Positions 1 through 9,633 are shown, counted from the stretch's first letter. The stretch is DNA of 64,000 bases from Marinobacterium aestuarii (GCF_001651805.1 NZ_CP015839.1:3844001-3908000); one strand, 5' to 3'. The notes: generated by a model not told the origin, from the letters alone. Made by a program: numbers and translations.

Positions 1-23
1 TCACGGGCGCTGCATCGTTCAGA

Positions 24-557
24 CTACTTTTTCTTCTTCGGAGCAATGACCATGGTCATCTGACGGCCTTCCATCTTAGGACGCTGTTCAACGACACCCA
101 GCTCTTCCAGGTCTTTTTCGACCCGTAACATCAGCTGCATGCCCAGTTCCTGATGGGCCATCTCGCGACCACGAAATCTCAAGGTCACTTTCGCCTTGTC
201 TCCGGCTTCTAGGAAACGTACCAGGTTGCGCAGTTTTACCTGGTAATCCCCCTCTTCCGTCCCAGGACGGAATTTCACTTCCTTGACCTGCATCTGAACC
301 TGCTTTTTCTTGGCCAGGTTCTGCTGCTTTTTAGCTTCGTACTGATGCTTGCCGTAATCCATCACCTTACAAACGATGGGATCGGAGTCCGCGATCTGTA
401 CAAGGTCAAGGCCCGCTTCCTGAGCTGCCTCAAGAGCTTCCTTAATCGTTACTATTCCAATCTGGCTACCGTCTGGGCCAATCAGCCGACACTCGTTAGC
501 TCGAATATTGTCGTTGATCGCTGGGCGTTTCTCGCCGCGTCTATTATCGCGCCTGAT
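24..557 (-). CDS. infC: Translation initiation factor IF-3
   Basis: IF-3 binds the 30S subunit, keeps subunits apart and proofreads initiator tRNA and start codon. The frame codes 177 residues against 180 in E. coli. The N-domain is recognisable ([19 protein letters not shown]), as are the linker ([12 protein letters not shown]) and the C-domain ([29 protein letters not shown], ending APKKKK). The first ATG in frame lies at 365, in the middle of the protein. Homology runs through it up to an ATC codon at 557-555, preceded by AGGAG eight bases upstream, and an in-frame TGA stands six codons before it with no ATG, GTG or TTG between. The start is therefore almost certainly ATC, matching the AUU start of E. 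coli infC that IF-3 uses for autorepression. It lies 20 bp after thrS; rpmI-rplT would be expected beyond the window edge. Confidence 0.95.
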   Translation of the reverse strand: MRRDNRRGEKRPAINDNIRANECRLIGPDGSQIGIVTIKEALEAAQEAGLDLVQIADSDPIVCKVMDYGKHQYEAKKQQNLAKKKQVQMQVKEVKFRPGTEEGDYQVKLRNLVRFLEAGDKAKVTLRFRGREMAHQELGMQLMLRVEKDLEELGVVEQRPKMEGRQMTMVIAPKKKK

Positions 558-570
558 GGTGCTATCTCCT
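555..570 (-). promoter_or_regulatory. infC ribosome binding site and ATC start codon
   Basis: On the minus strand AGGAG (570-566) is followed after eight bases by ATC (557-555), the inferred infC start. A rare start codon here is the known basis of IF-3 autoregulation: IF-3 discriminates against non-canonical starts, including its own. Confidence 0.8.
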
Positions 571-577
571 GCTCAGA

Positions 578-2494
578 TTAATGCTGGCGTCCCTTCCGAG
601 CCACGTCTTGTGACAGGAGGGTTACGAACTCTTCGATTGACAAGGTACCCAGGTCCTCGCCCGAGCGAGTTCGCACTGCCAGGGAACCTGATTCTACTTC
701 CTTATCGCCCACTACCAGAAGATATGGAACCTTCTGCAATGTGCGCTCGCGGATTTTAAAGCCGATCTTCTCGTTTCTCAAGTCCGCTTGTGCTCGGAAG
801 CCCTTATCTTCAAGAAGTTGCGCCACTTTTTTACTATATTCAGCCTGTTTGTCGGTAATGTTGAGTACCGCAACCTGCTGTGGTGCCAACCAGACCGGCA
901 ATGCGCCGGCATAGTTTTCGATCAGTATGCCGATAAATCGCTCGAACGAGCCGAGGATAGCACGGTGTAGCATGACCGGTGTCTCACGTTCACCTGTTTC
1001 ATTCACGAACTGGGCACCCAAACGGCCCGGCATCGAGAAATCGACCTGTATAGTACCGCACTGCCAGACGCGACCGAGACAATCTTTCAAAGAAAATTCA
1101 ATCTTGGGTCCGTAGAAGGCACCCTCACCCGGCAACAGGTCCCATTTCAGGCCTGCGGCATCCAGCGCCTCGGCCAGGGATTGCTCCGCCTTGTCCCAGC
1201 TCGCATCGGAACCAACACGCTTTTCAGGCCGGGTCGACAGCTTGTAAATAACCTCGGTAAAGCCAAAGTCGGCGTAGACTTCGTGCAGGAAGTCGATAAA
1301 GCTCGCCACTTCGCTCTGGATGTCCGCCTCGGCGCAGAAGATGTGCGCATCGTCCTGCACAAAGCCACGCACACGCATGATGCCGTGCAGCGCGCCCGAG
1401 GGCTCATTGCGGTGACAGGCACCGAACTCGGCCAGACGCAGCGGCATTTCGCGGTACGAACGCAAACCCTGATTGAACACCTGCACATGGCAGGGGCAGT
1501 TCATCGGCTTGATGGCAAAGTCGCGGTGCTCCGAGTGCGTGGTAAACATCTGCTCGGAGAACTTGTCCCAGTGACCGGATTTCTCCCACAGGGAGCGCTC
1601 CACCACCTGCGGTGTCTTGATTTCCTGGTAGCCATGCTTGCGCTGCTTGGCGCGCATGTACTGCTCGATTTCCTGATACAGAATCCAGCCCGGCGGATGC
1701 CAGAACACCATGCCCGGCGCTTCTTCCTGCAGATGGAACAGATCCAGCTGTTTGCCGAGTTTGCGGTGATCGCGCTTTTCCGCTTCTTCGAGGCGGTGCA
1801 GGTACTCCTTGAGGTCTTTCTTGTCACCCCAGGCCGTACCGTAAATGCGCTGCAGCATTTCGTTGTTCGAATCACCACGCCAGAAGGCACCGGCGACTTT
1901 CATCAGCTTGAATGCCTTGATATGGCCGGTCGCCGGTACGTGCGGACCACGGCACAAGTCGATAAAGTCGCCATGACCGTAAAACGACAGATCTTCGTCG
2001 CCGGGAATGGCTTCGATAATCTGCACCTTGTACTGCTCGCCCATTTTTTCAAACATGGCGACGGCGTCTTCACGTCCCATCAGAGAACGACTTACCGCCA
2101 GGTTCTCCTTGGACAGCTGCTGCATGCGTTTTTCGATCAGCACCAGATCGTCCGGCGTAAAGGGCCGTTCGTAGGCAAAGTCGTAATAAAAACCGTTGTC
2201 GATCACAGGACCAATGGTCACCTGGGCACCCGGGTACAGCTGCTGCACCGCCATGGCCATCAGGTGCGCGCAGGAATGGCGGATAATCTCCACGCCTTCT
2301 TCGTCGCGTGCCGTGATGATTGCCAACTGTGCATCTTCGCTGATCAGGTAGCTGGTATCCACCAGAGTACCGTTCACCTTGCCGGCAAGTGCGGCCTTCG
2401 CAAGACCAGCACCGATAGACGCCGCAACGTCATGTACGCTAACCGCAGTTTCAAAGCTGCGCTGGCTGGCATCCGGGAGTGTAATAACAGGCAT
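578..2494 (-). CDS. thrS: Threonyl-tRNA synthetase
   Basis: Charges tRNA-Thr with threonine in the cytoplasm and removes mischarged serine. It has 638 residues, close to the 642 of E. coli. Domains in order: TGS (about 1-62), editing domain with H73-x3-H77 and C181/H185, class II catalytic core, and C-terminal anticodon-binding domain (about 535-638). The zinc ligands C333, H384 and H510 are all present, and class II motif 2 reads [12 protein letters not shown]. The start follows a GGGA stretch and fits homologues. It is the first gene of the thrS-infC operon. No threonine tRNA-like operator was recognised in the leader, but secondary structure was not modelled. Confidence 0.98.
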   Translation of the reverse strand: MPVITLPDASQRSFETAVSVHDVAASIGAGLAKAALAGKVNGTLVDTSYLISEDAQLAIITARDEEGVEIIRHSCAHLMAMAVQQLYPGAQVTIGPVIDNGFYYDFAYERPFTPDDLVLIEKRMQQLSKENLAVSRSLMGREDAVAMFEKMGEQYKVQIIEAIPGDEDLSFYGHGDFIDLCRGPHVPATGHIKAFKLMKVAGAFWRGDSNNEMLQRIYGTAWGDKKDLKEYLHRLEEAEKRDHRKLGKQLDLFHLQEEAPGMVFWHPPGWILYQEIEQYMRAKQRKHGYQEIKTPQVVERSLWEKSGHWDKFSEQMFTTHSEHRDFAIKPMNCPCHVQVFNQGLRSYREMPLRLAEFGACHRNEPSGALHGIMRVRGFVQDDAHIFCAEADIQSEVASFIDFLHEVYADFGFTEVIYKLSTRPEKRVGSDASWDKAEQSLAEALDAAGLKWDLLPGEGAFYGPKIEFSLKDCLGRVWQCGTIQVDFSMPGRLGAQFVNETGERETPVMLHRAILGSFERFIGILIENYAGALPVWLAPQQVAVLNITDKQAEYSKKVAQLLEDKGFRAQADLRNEKIGFKIRERTLQKVPYLLVVGDKEVESGSLAVRTRSGEDLGTLSIEEFVTLLSQDVARKGRQH

Positions 2495-2604
2495 GAAAGT
2501 CCCTAGTAGTCTCAGTGGTGACCCTTACGACAGGCCACTTAAGTGATCAAAAAATGTCGTGAAAATAAAGCTGTACAGACGACGCACAGCATAAAAGGGG
2601 TGAA

Positions 2605-2640
2605 ATTATACTCCAACCGAAGAGCAGCGACTACCGTCAA
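2605..2640 (-). promoter_or_regulatory. Possible thrS promoter
   Basis: A perfect -10 hexamer TATAAT (2610-2605) lies about 110 bases before the thrS ATG. TTGACG at 2640-2635 resembles a -35 box, but the 24-base spacing is too long, so only the -10 is convincing. Confidence 0.45.
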
Positions 2641-2717
2641 TTCGCGTTACACTGACACCTAAGCCTGAAACGGCTGGGCTCGACATAAAAACAGCAACAT
2701 CCGACCCCGGAAACACC

Positions 2718-4301
2718 ATGACCAAATTCAAGATAAGCACCCGGCTGATGCTCATGATGTGCCTGCTGGTGCTACTGCAGGCCGGGCTGCTCGGCGGCTT
2801 TGCGCTGCGCTATCTGGCGTCTTCACTGGAGGAGCAGATCGGCCTGCGGGCACTGCAGCTGGCCTCCATGATTGCCCAGACACCAGCGGTCCGCGAGGCC
2901 GCCCGTGCGCACGACAGCGTACGCATGCAGACGCTGGCAGAGGAACTGCGCGAGGCCACCGATGCCAGCTTCATTGCGGTCGGCGACGAGCAGGGGATCC
3001 GCCTGGCGCACCCACTGCCGGAGCGCATAGGCCTGCCGATGGTTGGCGGTGACAACGAGCGCGCGCTGGCAAAGGGCCAGAGCTACATATCCAAAGCAAT
3101 CGGCAGTCTCGGGCCCTCAGTGCGCGGCAAGGCGCCGATTTTTTCAGAGGAAGGCGAGATCCTAGGCGTGGTGTCGGTGGGCTATCTCACCATCAGCCTG
3201 GACAACGTGATTCACCGCTATCAGCGCATCGTGATCGGCGTCACCCTGGCGCTGCTGGCACTGTCCGTGCTGCTGGCCGTGTGGATTTCCAGCCGCTTCA
3301 GGGCCGCCATCTTCGGGCTCGAACCACACCAGATCGCGCGCCTGTTTGAAGAGCGCAACGCCACCCTGGAGTCGGTGCGCGAGGGCATCATTGCGGTCAA
3401 TACCGAAGGCCTGATCAGTACCGTCAACAAGGCGGCGGCATCAACCCTGGGCCTGTCTGATACGGTGTCCCTGATCGGCCGACCGATTCAGGAGGTACTG
3501 CCCGATAGCCGCCTGCCTGACCTGCTCGCCAGCGGGGAGCCGGAATTCGACCGCGAGCTGGTGCTGCGGGGCCAGACCCTGATCGTTAACCGCATTCCGA
3601 TTCGCGACGGTCAGAAACTCATCGGCGGCGTTGCCAGCTTCAGGCGCAAGGATGAACTGGATCAGGTCAGCCGCCAGCTCACCCAGATTCAGCAATACGC
3701 CGAAACCCTGCGCAGCCAGGCCCACGAATATGCCAACAAACTGCACACCATCGCCGGCCTGATTCAGCTCGGCGCCAGCGACCAGGCGCTGGACATCATT
3801 GGCCAGGAAACCCGGGAGCACCAGGCACTGCTGCGCTGGCTGGTCGCCTCAGTGACTGAACCCGTACTGTCCGGCTGCCTGCTGGGCAAGTACAATCGCG
3901 CCCACGAACTGGGCCTGCAGCTGCTGATAGACCCCGACAGCCATATGGGCGCCCTGCCCTCCCATGTCGCCCCCGAAAGTATCGTTACCCTGCTCGGCAA
4001 CCTGCTGGACAATGCTTTTGAGGCGACCCTGGCCGCCCGGGGCAAGCAGGTGCAGCTGTCGATGACGGACCTGGGGTCGGATCTGATATTTGAAGTCGAA
4101 GACGAGGGCGTCGGCGTCCCGCAGGCCGAACGCGAACGCATCTTTCAGCGCGGCGTGAGCGGCAAGTCCGGCGATCGCGGCATAGGCCTGCACCTGGTAC
4201 GCCAGACGCTGACCCAGCTCGGCGGCGAGATCACCGTATCTGAAGCGACAAACGGCGGTGCACGCTTTACCGCCTACATTCCCAAGGAGGCCGCAGTATG
4301 A
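2718..4301 (+). CDS. Sensor histidine kinase, CitA/DcuS/DctS type
   Basis: Membrane kinase that probably senses an extracellular organic acid and phosphorylates the next gene's product. In its 527 residues: transmembrane helix about 10-31, periplasmic single-Cache/PDC-like sensor about 32-168, second helix about 170-190, cytoplasmic PAS about 212-310, then a SpoOB-type dimerisation helix with phospho-acceptor H336 (SQAHEYANKLHTIAGLIQLG), an N box (LLGNLLDNAFEA) and G boxes (DEGVGVP, GDRGIGLHLV). This architecture is typical of citrate and C4-dicarboxylate sensors. Its position next to tctCBA suggests tricarboxylate sensing. The ligand is inferred, not shown. Confidence 0.92.
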   Translation: MTKFKISTRLMLMMCLLVLLQAGLLGGFALRYLASSLEEQIGLRALQLASMIAQTPAVREAARAHDSVRMQTLAEELREATDASFIAVGDEQGIRLAHPLPERIGLPMVGGDNERALAKGQSYISKAIGSLGPSVRGKAPIFSEEGEILGVVSVGYLTISLDNVIHRYQRIVIGVTLALLALSVLLAVWISSRFRAAIFGLEPHQIARLFEERNATLESVREGIIAVNTEGLISTVNKAAASTLGLSDTVSLIGRPIQEVLPDSRLPDLLASGEPEFDRELVLRGQTLIVNRIPIRDGQKLIGGVASFRRKDELDQVSRQLTQIQQYAETLRSQAHEYANKLHTIAGLIQLGASDQALDIIGQETREHQALLRWLVASVTEPVLSGCLLGKYNRAHELGLQLLIDPDSHMGALPSHVAPESIVTLLGNLLDNAFEATLAARGKQVQLSMTDLGSDLIFEVEDEGVGVPQAERERIFQRGVSGKSGDRGIGLHLVRQTLTQLGGEITVSEATNGGARFTAYIPKEAAV

Positions 4302-4349
4302 CCCCCAGACAACAGCATTCCGGCAGCCCCACGGTGACGAGGTCACAGC

Positions 4350-5054
4350 ATGACGCCTAAAATCAGCGTTATCATCGCCGAAGATGACCCGCAGATCGCA
4401 GAAATCCAGCGCCGTTTCGTTGAACGTATCGAGGGCTTCGAAGTACGTGGCATCGCCCATAGCACCCAGGATGCAGCGGATCTGGTGGAAGTCATGCGCC
4501 CGGACCTGCTACTGCTGGACATACAGTTTCCCGATGGCAGTGGCCTTGGGTTACTGCGGCGCCTGCGTACCGAAAACAGCGCCACCGATGTGGTCATGGT
4601 CACCGCCGCCAAGGAGGTTGAAACCCTCACCGAGGCGCTGCGCTGGGGTGTGTTCGACTATATCCTCAAGCCGCTGGTGTTCGATCGCCTGCAACAGGCG
4701 CTGAGCAACTACCGCCAGCACCGCCAACGCCTGCTGCAGCTGCAAAGCCTGTCGCAGCAGGAAGTCGACGGCCTGCTGCCTCGCACCGGCTCAGCCGCAC
4801 CCAAAACCACGGCGGCAACCCTGCCCAAGGGCATCGACATGCTGACGCTGGAAAAAATCCGCAAGGTATTTTGCAGCGACCAAAGCCTGGCCCTCAGCGC
4901 CGAGCAGGTGGGCGAAAGTATCGGCTCCAGCCGCACCACGGCACGCCGTTACCTAGAATATCTGGTCGGCGCCCAGGAACTGACCGCCGATGTCGCCTAC
5001 GGCAGCGTTGGCCGCCCCGAACGGCGCTACCGCCTGCCACGCCAGACACCGTAG
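4350..5054 (+). CDS. Response regulator, CitB/DcuR/DctR type
   Basis: DNA-binding partner of the preceding kinase. The 234 residues hold a receiver domain (acidic pair D12/D13, phospho-acceptor D57 in LLLLDIQFPDG, conserved Lys in ILKPL), a linker, and a C-terminal helix-turn-helix (SAEQVGESIGSSRTTARRYLEYL) of the CitB/DcuR class. The ATG at 4350 is preceded by GAGGT at a good distance. It lies 48 bp after the kinase. The likely target is the convergent tctCBA operon, by proximity. Confidence 0.92.
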   Translation: MTPKISVIIAEDDPQIAEIQRRFVERIEGFEVRGIAHSTQDAADLVEVMRPDLLLLDIQFPDGSGLGLLRRLRTENSATDVVMVTAAKEVETLTEALRWGVFDYILKPLVFDRLQQALSNYRQHRQRLLQLQSLSQQEVDGLLPRTGSAAPKTTAATLPKGIDMLTLEKIRKVFCSDQSLALSAEQVGESIGSSRTTARRYLEYLVGAQELTADVAYGSVGRPERRYRLPRQTP

Positions 5055-5115
5055 GATGATGAGATGGTCTCCTCCCCACTCCAACCGGCGGCTCATTGCT
5101 GGGTTACGGCCACCG

Positions 5116-5153
5116 TTGGGTTACGCCCCTTCGGGGCTGCACCCACCTACATT
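5116..5153. repeat. Intergenic imperfect hairpin ending in TGTAGGTG
   Basis: GGGTTACGCCCC-TTC-GGGGCTGCACCC folds into a hairpin. Read on the minus strand it begins with TGTAGGTGGGTGC. A second hairpin starting with TGTAGGTG is at 32081-32112, so this may be a dispersed intergenic element. The function is unknown. Confidence 0.35.
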
Positions 5154-5196
5154 CCAACCGGCTCCACTCCCACCCCGATATCGTACATCCATGTAC

Positions 5197-5220
5197 AAAA
5201 AAACCGCCCGAAGGCGGTGG
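5197..5220 (-). terminator. Rho-independent terminator of tctCBA
   Basis: On the minus strand the stem CCGCC-TTCG-GGCGG is followed by seven T residues, about 100 bases after the tctA stop. Confidence 0.85.
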
Positions 5221-5229
5221 AAACACACT

Positions 5230-5250
5230 GGCAGGAAGGCCCTTCCTGCC
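5230..5250. repeat. Perfect inverted repeat near the convergent gene ends
   Basis: GGCAGGAAGG and CCTTCCTGCC are separated by one base. No T tract follows on either strand, so it is not a classical terminator. It lies between the response regulator and tctA ends. Confidence 0.5.
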
Positions 5251-5316
5251 GGGGTGGGGGTTGGGTTGCGGCGCCCGACCACCAGGGCCCTGCGCCGCAA
5301 CCAGTCAATCGACAGA

Positions 5317-6846
5317 TCAGTCTACGATGCTGTGGTCCTTGTCCTGGGCGGCCGCCATGCGACGGCGCAAGACCGGACCGATCAGATACGGCAGCACCAG
5401 ACCGGCAATCGCCACCGCCCAGATACCTACTGACAGGCCGCTGCTCCAGAGCACCGTCCAGTCACCGTCGGACAGGGTCAGGGCATGACGCAGGCTTTTC
5501 TCCATTTCAGGCCCCAGCAGCATGCCGAGAATGACCGGTACCAGCGGGATATGCAGCTTGCGCAGCAGGTAGCCCAGCAGACCAAAACCAATCATGAAGT
5601 ACAGATCCAGCGGGCTGTTGCTGATGGCAAAGATCCCCACTGACGCCACCAGGGTCACCACCGGCATCAGATACTTGGGCGGAATGCTCAGCAGCTTGAC
5701 GAAGATACCGATCATCGGGATGTTCAGCAGCAGCAGGATCAGGTTGCCGACAAACAGCGCCGCGATCACGCCCCATACCAGCTCCGCATTCTGGGTGAAC
5801 AGCATCGGGCCTGGCTGAATATTCAGCGAGATCAGCATGGCCAGCAGCACCGCCGTGGTGCCACTGCCCGGTACGCCCAGGGTCAGCATCGGCACCAGAG
5901 CACCATTTGCCGCCGCATTATTGCCAGCTTCAGGCGCCGCTACACCGCGTGGATCACCTTCACCGAAATAGCCACTCTTGCCGACGACTTTCTTTTCCAT
6001 CGTATAGCTGAGGAAGCTGCCCAGGGATGCACCGGCACCCGGCAGAACGCCGGCGATAAAGCCCAGCACTGAGCCACGCAGGCTGGTCGGCAGTACCTGG
6101 ATAATGTCTTTCATGCTCAGGTTGAGCTTGTTCAGTGCGACCTTCTTGAAGCCTTCGCCGGCGTGCATTTCAATAAAGAACAGCAGCTCGCTGATGGCAA
6201 AGAGACCGACGATGGCGATGATGAAATCCACCCCTTCGTACAGTTCCAGAATATCGTAGGTATAACGCTGATTACCGGTGGTGATATCAACCCCCACAGT
6301 GGCAATCATCAGACCCAGACAGGCCGCCACGACGGTTTTAACCTGGTTCTTGCCGGTAATACCACCCAGAGTCGCAAACGCCAGCGTAAAGAGCGCGAAA
6401 TACTCGGCCGGGCCGAAACGCAGTGCAAACTTGGCCAGTATCGGCGCCAGAATCACCAACCCGATGGTCGCCAGCAGACTGCCGATAAAGGACGCAATCG
6501 CGGAGATCGCCAGGGCTTCGGCCGCCCTGCCCTTGAGGGCCATGGGGTAGCCGTCAAGGCAGGTCATCATCGCGGGTTCGTCACCCGGAATATTCAGCAG
6601 AATACTGGAGATACGACCGCCATACATGGCACCCGCATACACAGAGGTCAGCAGAATCAGGGCAGAACTCGCCGGCAGCCCAAGGCTGAAGGCCAGCGGA
6701 ATCAGAATGGCGACGCCATTAGCAGGACCCAGGCCCGGCAGCGCACCGATCACGGTGCCCAGAATGGCGCCGATGGCCGCGAACATCAGGTTTTCCGGCG
6801 TCAACGCGACGGAAAACCCCTGCAGCAGAAAATTCAATGTTTCCAT
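5317..6846 (-). CDS. tctA: Tripartite tricarboxylate transporter, large membrane subunit
   Basis: Main channel subunit (509 residues, about 11-12 helices) of a secondary, binding-protein-dependent citrate/tricarboxylate uptake system of the inner membrane. The family signature GALPGLGPANGVAILIP is near residue 35, and a second similar motif (LPGAGASLGSFLSY) lies in the middle, reflecting the internal duplication. The ATG is five bases after the tctB stop and has a GGGG ribosome site. It is last in the tctC-tctB-tctA operon and is followed by a strong terminator. Confidence 0.95.
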   Translation of the reverse strand: METLNFLLQGFSVALTPENLMFAAIGAILGTVIGALPGLGPANGVAILIPLAFSLGLPASSALILLTSVYAGAMYGGRISSILLNIPGDEPAMMTCLDGYPMALKGRAAEALAISAIASFIGSLLATIGLVILAPILAKFALRFGPAEYFALFTLAFATLGGITGKNQVKTVVAACLGLMIATVGVDITTGNQRYTYDILELYEGVDFIIAIVGLFAISELLFFIEMHAGEGFKKVALNKLNLSMKDIIQVLPTSLRGSVLGFIAGVLPGAGASLGSFLSYTMEKKVVGKSGYFGEGDPRGVAAPEAGNNAAANGALVPMLTLGVPGSGTTAVLLAMLISLNIQPGPMLFTQNAELVWGVIAALFVGNLILLLLNIPMIGIFVKLLSIPPKYLMPVVTLVASVGIFAISNSPLDLYFMIGFGLLGYLLRKLHIPLVPVILGMLLGPEMEKSLRHALTLSDGDWTVLWSSGLSVGIWAVAIAGLVLPYLIGPVLRRRMAAAQDKDHSIVD

Positions 6847-6851
6847 TTAGA

Positions 6852-7298
6852 TCAGCCCCCGCTCAGCTTCAAGAGTCCGGCCGGCAAGTGCAGCTCCAGC
6901 AGGAAATTGAACAGCACGTACACCACAACCGCGCTACCGACACCCGTAGCAACAGAGGGCAACGGCTTGGCACCCATGCGCCAGCACAGCACGCTGACCA
7001 TCAGGGTAGTGGCGGGAATAAAGCCCACCGGCTGCAGCATCAGGGTAAAGATCGCCAGTATCAGCAGTACGAAGCCGAGTTCAGCCAGCATTTTCATATG
7101 CGGCCACTCTTCGTCTTCATCCGGGCGCACCAGCAGATAGATGCTGCTCAATCCCAGTATCACCGCCAGTATTAGCGGGAATGTTTCCGGCCCGACAGCC
7201 TCGGATCCACCAAAGGGCTCTGGAAACATGGCAGCCTCCCAGCCGTAAACTACGGCCAGAAGGAGCAGAACTACACCGAGGATTCGATCCCCTATCAT
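6852..7298 (-). CDS. tctB: Tripartite tricarboxylate transporter, small membrane subunit
   Basis: A 148-residue protein with four predicted membrane helices (about 5-24, 37-57, 78-105, 115-140), typical of TctB. It partners TctA in the inner membrane. Its ATG overlaps the tctC stop (ATGA, 7298-7295), which indicates translational coupling. Confidence 0.9.
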   Translation of the reverse strand: MIGDRILGVVLLLLAVVYGWEAAMFPEPFGGSEAVGPETFPLILAVILGLSSIYLLVRPDEDEEWPHMKMLAELGFVLLILAIFTLMLQPVGFIPATTLMVSVLCWRMGAKPLPSVATGVGSAVVVYVLFNFLLELHLPAGLLKLSGG

Positions 7299-8284
7299 TT
7301 AATCAGCCCGATCTCAGTGGAAATTTCCTTGATGCTGTCGACCTGGCCTTTCACAAAGGTGCTGAAATCAGCACCGGTCTTGTGAAACGGCATCAGACCA
7401 TTTTTCTGCATCACGTCCTGCCAGTTGTCGCTGCTGTAAACGTTGTCTACAGTTTCAACCCACCACTGGTAGGCTTCGTCGGACACATCCTTGGGTACAT
7501 AGAAACCGCGCCAGTTGGGGGCAACGGCATCGATATTCTGCTCACGCGCTGTCGGAATATTGTCCAGCGGTGCCGGCAGACGCTCTTCCGACAGAACAGC
7601 CAGAACCTTCAGATCACCGGATTCCATAAAGCCCTGGGCTTCAGAAATATCGCCGGTGAAGGCATCCAGATGACCACCCACAACCTGAGTAATAGCCTCG
7701 GCACCGCCGTTAAAGGCCAGGTATTTAACCTTGGGCAGGTTGGCTTTTTCGATACCGGCGGAACGACCGGCAATCAGCACCTTGAGGTGATCCCAGCCGC
7801 CGGCTGCACTGCCGCCGCCAAACTTGACCGAGTTCGGATCTGCCTTGAGCGCATCCATCATGTCGTTCAGCGACTGGAACGGAGAGTCCTTGGATACGGC
7901 GATAACACCGTAGTCAGCCCCCAGAGCACCGACCCAGCGGACCATGTCCTGATCCATGCCAACAAACTGGCCCTGGGCCAGACGGGTGGTGGTCGCGGTG
8001 CTGGCTGCAACGATCAGCGCGCTGTCGTCGCCACGCTTGGAGATGGTATGCGCAAAAGCGACACCGCCACCGGCACCTGGCATGTTAACGGTCTGAACAT
8101 TGCCGGTGATGTAACCCAGATCGGTCAGCACCTTGCCAACGCTGCGGCAGGTGAAGTCCCAGCCGCCGCCGGGGTTGGCCGGAGCGATACATTCAGCGGT
8201 ACGTGATTGTTCAAACGCGCCGGCCTGGGCGGCCAGCGTGAAGGTCGCTGTCGCGATCAGGGTTTTGGCTACAGGGAATTTCAT
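7295..8284 (-). CDS. tctC: Tripartite tricarboxylate transporter, periplasmic binding protein
   Basis: Extracytoplasmic receptor of the Bug/TctC family that delivers a carboxylate to TctAB. It has 329 residues with a signal peptide (MKFPVAKTLIATATFTLAAQAGA). The fold hallmarks ANPGGGWDFTCR and VNMPGAGGGVAFAH are present. An in-frame upstream start at 8332 is less likely: the ATG at 8284 has GGAGAG upstream and begins a proper signal peptide. It is first in the operon. The true substrate cannot be read from sequence; citrate-type compounds are the usual case. Confidence 0.93.
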   Translation of the reverse strand: MKFPVAKTLIATATFTLAAQAGAFEQSRTAECIAPANPGGGWDFTCRSVGKVLTDLGYITGNVQTVNMPGAGGGVAFAHTISKRGDDSALIVAASTATTTRLAQGQFVGMDQDMVRWVGALGADYGVIAVSKDSPFQSLNDMMDALKADPNSVKFGGGSAAGGWDHLKVLIAGRSAGIEKANLPKVKYLAFNGGAEAITQVVGGHLDAFTGDISEAQGFMESGDLKVLAVLSEERLPAPLDNIPTAREQNIDAVAPNWRGFYVPKDVSDEAYQWWVETVDNVYSSDNWQDVMQKNGLMPFHKTGADFSTFVKGQVDSIKEISTEIGLIK

Positions 8285-8562
8285 TCTGCACTCTCCGTCT
8301 TTCTTTTTGTAATCAGCCGTACCAGGCGGCACCGCTGTGTTGTGAATTCTGCGCCTGCTGTTTCGAGCTGAATAACGCTACAGCACGACCTATACAGGGA
8401 CAGATGCAGACTAGGTGGTAGCGGCCAAAGTGGCCAGTTTGCGGAGATACTGGGTTTTCAAACCTTTGCGGGCATTGTGGTCATAAAGTTCACGGCGACA
8501 GATCGCCTAGTGAAAAGCCAGGCAGGTTAATACATGCAGCATGGATGCTTCTGTCCACCAGG
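8285..8562. other. Intergenic region upstream of tctC
   Basis: This 278-bp stretch holds no convincing gene. It must contain the tctC promoter. A short inverted motif, GGCCA-AAG-TGGCC (8424-8436), is a possible regulator site, but I cannot assign it. Confidence 0.4.
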
Positions 8563-9264
8563 TTAAGAGTCGCTCTGCTCTAGCAGCTGATGCGTAAACA
8601 GGATGTGTTCGGTGGCCAGGCGCCGGGCCTGTTCGGCATCACGCGCCATCAGCGCCTGATAAATGCCGGCGTGCTGCGCCCGAATGCCATCGGGGTAGCG
8701 GCCATACCGCTTGAGGGTACGATCGAGCACACCGTAAATGGCATTGAAATAGCGGCTATAGAACAGCTGACTGAAGGAAATCAGCAGGAGGTTGTGGCTC
8801 GATTGCGCAATCATCATGTGAAACCTCAAATCCGCCTTGGCCTTGGCCAGGGTGCTCTGGCCCTCACTGCGCTGCACCATACACGCGTATTCCCGCTCTA
8901 TGCCGGCCAGCTCTGCAGCGCTGGCACGCCGGGCACAGTTGTAGGCCGCCTCCCCCTCCAGAGCTGCGCGCATTTCCAGCACCTGCAACTGAAAGGCCAG
9001 GTTATCCCCCGCCCCAGCGGCGGGCATTTCAAAGTGCGGTTCCAGCAGATTCTGGCAGCGGCTGCCATCGCCCTGGCGGGTCTGAATCAGGCCGCCGAGC
9101 TCCAGCTGGGTAATGGCCTCGCGCACCGTGGCGCGGGAAACGCCACAGTCCTGCGCCAGAGTACGCTGCGAGGGCAGCAGCTCGCCCGGCAGAAAACGGC
9201 CCTCGACGATGCCGCGACTGAGCTGCGCCACCAGCTGCTGCGCCTTGTCCGTTTCATCTTTCAT
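8563..9264 (-). CDS. GntR-family (FadR/LldR-type) transcriptional regulator
   Basis: 233 residues. An N-terminal winged helix (about 8-75; LPSQRTLAQDCGVSRATVRE) is followed by an all-helical FCD effector domain (about 90-225) with the metal-ligand His residues seen in the family (RFHMMIAQSSH, AQHAGIYQAL). GAGG precedes the ATG. It is divergent from lutABC, and an inverted TGGT-N3-ACCA site overlaps the predicted lut promoter, so it is probably an L-lactate-responsive LldR/LutR-like regulator. It could also act on tctCBA downstream; the pairing is inference. Confidence 0.88.
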   Translation of the reverse strand: MKDETDKAQQLVAQLSRGIVEGRFLPGELLPSQRTLAQDCGVSRATVREAITQLELGGLIQTRQGDGSRCQNLLEPHFEMPAAGAGDNLAFQLQVLEMRAALEGEAAYNCARRASAAELAGIEREYACMVQRSEGQSTLAKAKADLRFHMMIAQSSHNLLLISFSQLFYSRYFNAIYGVLDRTLKRYGRYPDGIRAQHAGIYQALMARDAEQARRLATEHILFTHQLLEQSDS

Positions 9265-9477
9265 ATTTTGCCTCGCCCAATTCGCAGGTATCCCCTCTCA
9301 AGGAGCCGTGATTCGTGATTATGAGAGCAGGTTCAAGGGGCAAGGTAAAAGGGGCAAGGGAGAGCAACCCGTGGCCTGGAATGACCGCCATGGATGGCGG
9401 AAATCCTGAAAACGCAGGAGCGGTTTTCAGGGGAGTTTACGAATTCCGGGATAAGGAGCTCGAATTTCGGTGCACCG

Positions 9478-9589
9478 CCAATGACTAATGACCAATGACC
9501 AATCTTCGTGATTCGTAATTCGTAATTCGTACCGGCGGGCACCTTTCACCTTTCACCTTTCACCTTTCACCTTTCACCTTGCACCTTTC
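9478..9589. repeat. Composite heptanucleotide tandem repeat cluster A
   Basis: Three adjoining arrays, all with a 7-bp period: four copies of CCAATGA-type (9478-9505), four of TTCGTAA-type (9505-9532), then after the spacer CGGCGGGC seven of ACCTTTC (9541-9589, one variant ACCTTGC). Cluster B at 12677-12782 contains the latter two array types and the spacer in reverse orientation. It resembles the short tandemly repeated heptamers (STRR) known from cyanobacteria. Confidence 0.9.
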
Positions 9590-9605
9590 CCCTGCTCTTT
9601 CACGC

Positions 9606-9633
9606 TTGGTCAGACCAGTGGGTACTGTAGCAT
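9606..9633 (+). promoter_or_regulatory. Putative lutABC promoter with GntR operator
   Basis: TTGGTC (9606-9611), a 16-base spacer and TAGCAT (9628-9633) form a plausible sigma-70 promoter. The inverted repeat TGGT-CAG-ACCA (9607-9617) covers the -35 box and matches the TGGT-N3-ACCA core bound by FadR/LldR-type regulators. Confidence 0.5.

Noticed and set aside
1181-2506. 441-codon open frame on the plus strand over thrS
   Set aside because: It is antisense to a certain thrS gene; long antisense frames arise from GC-rich third-position bias and it shows no family motif.
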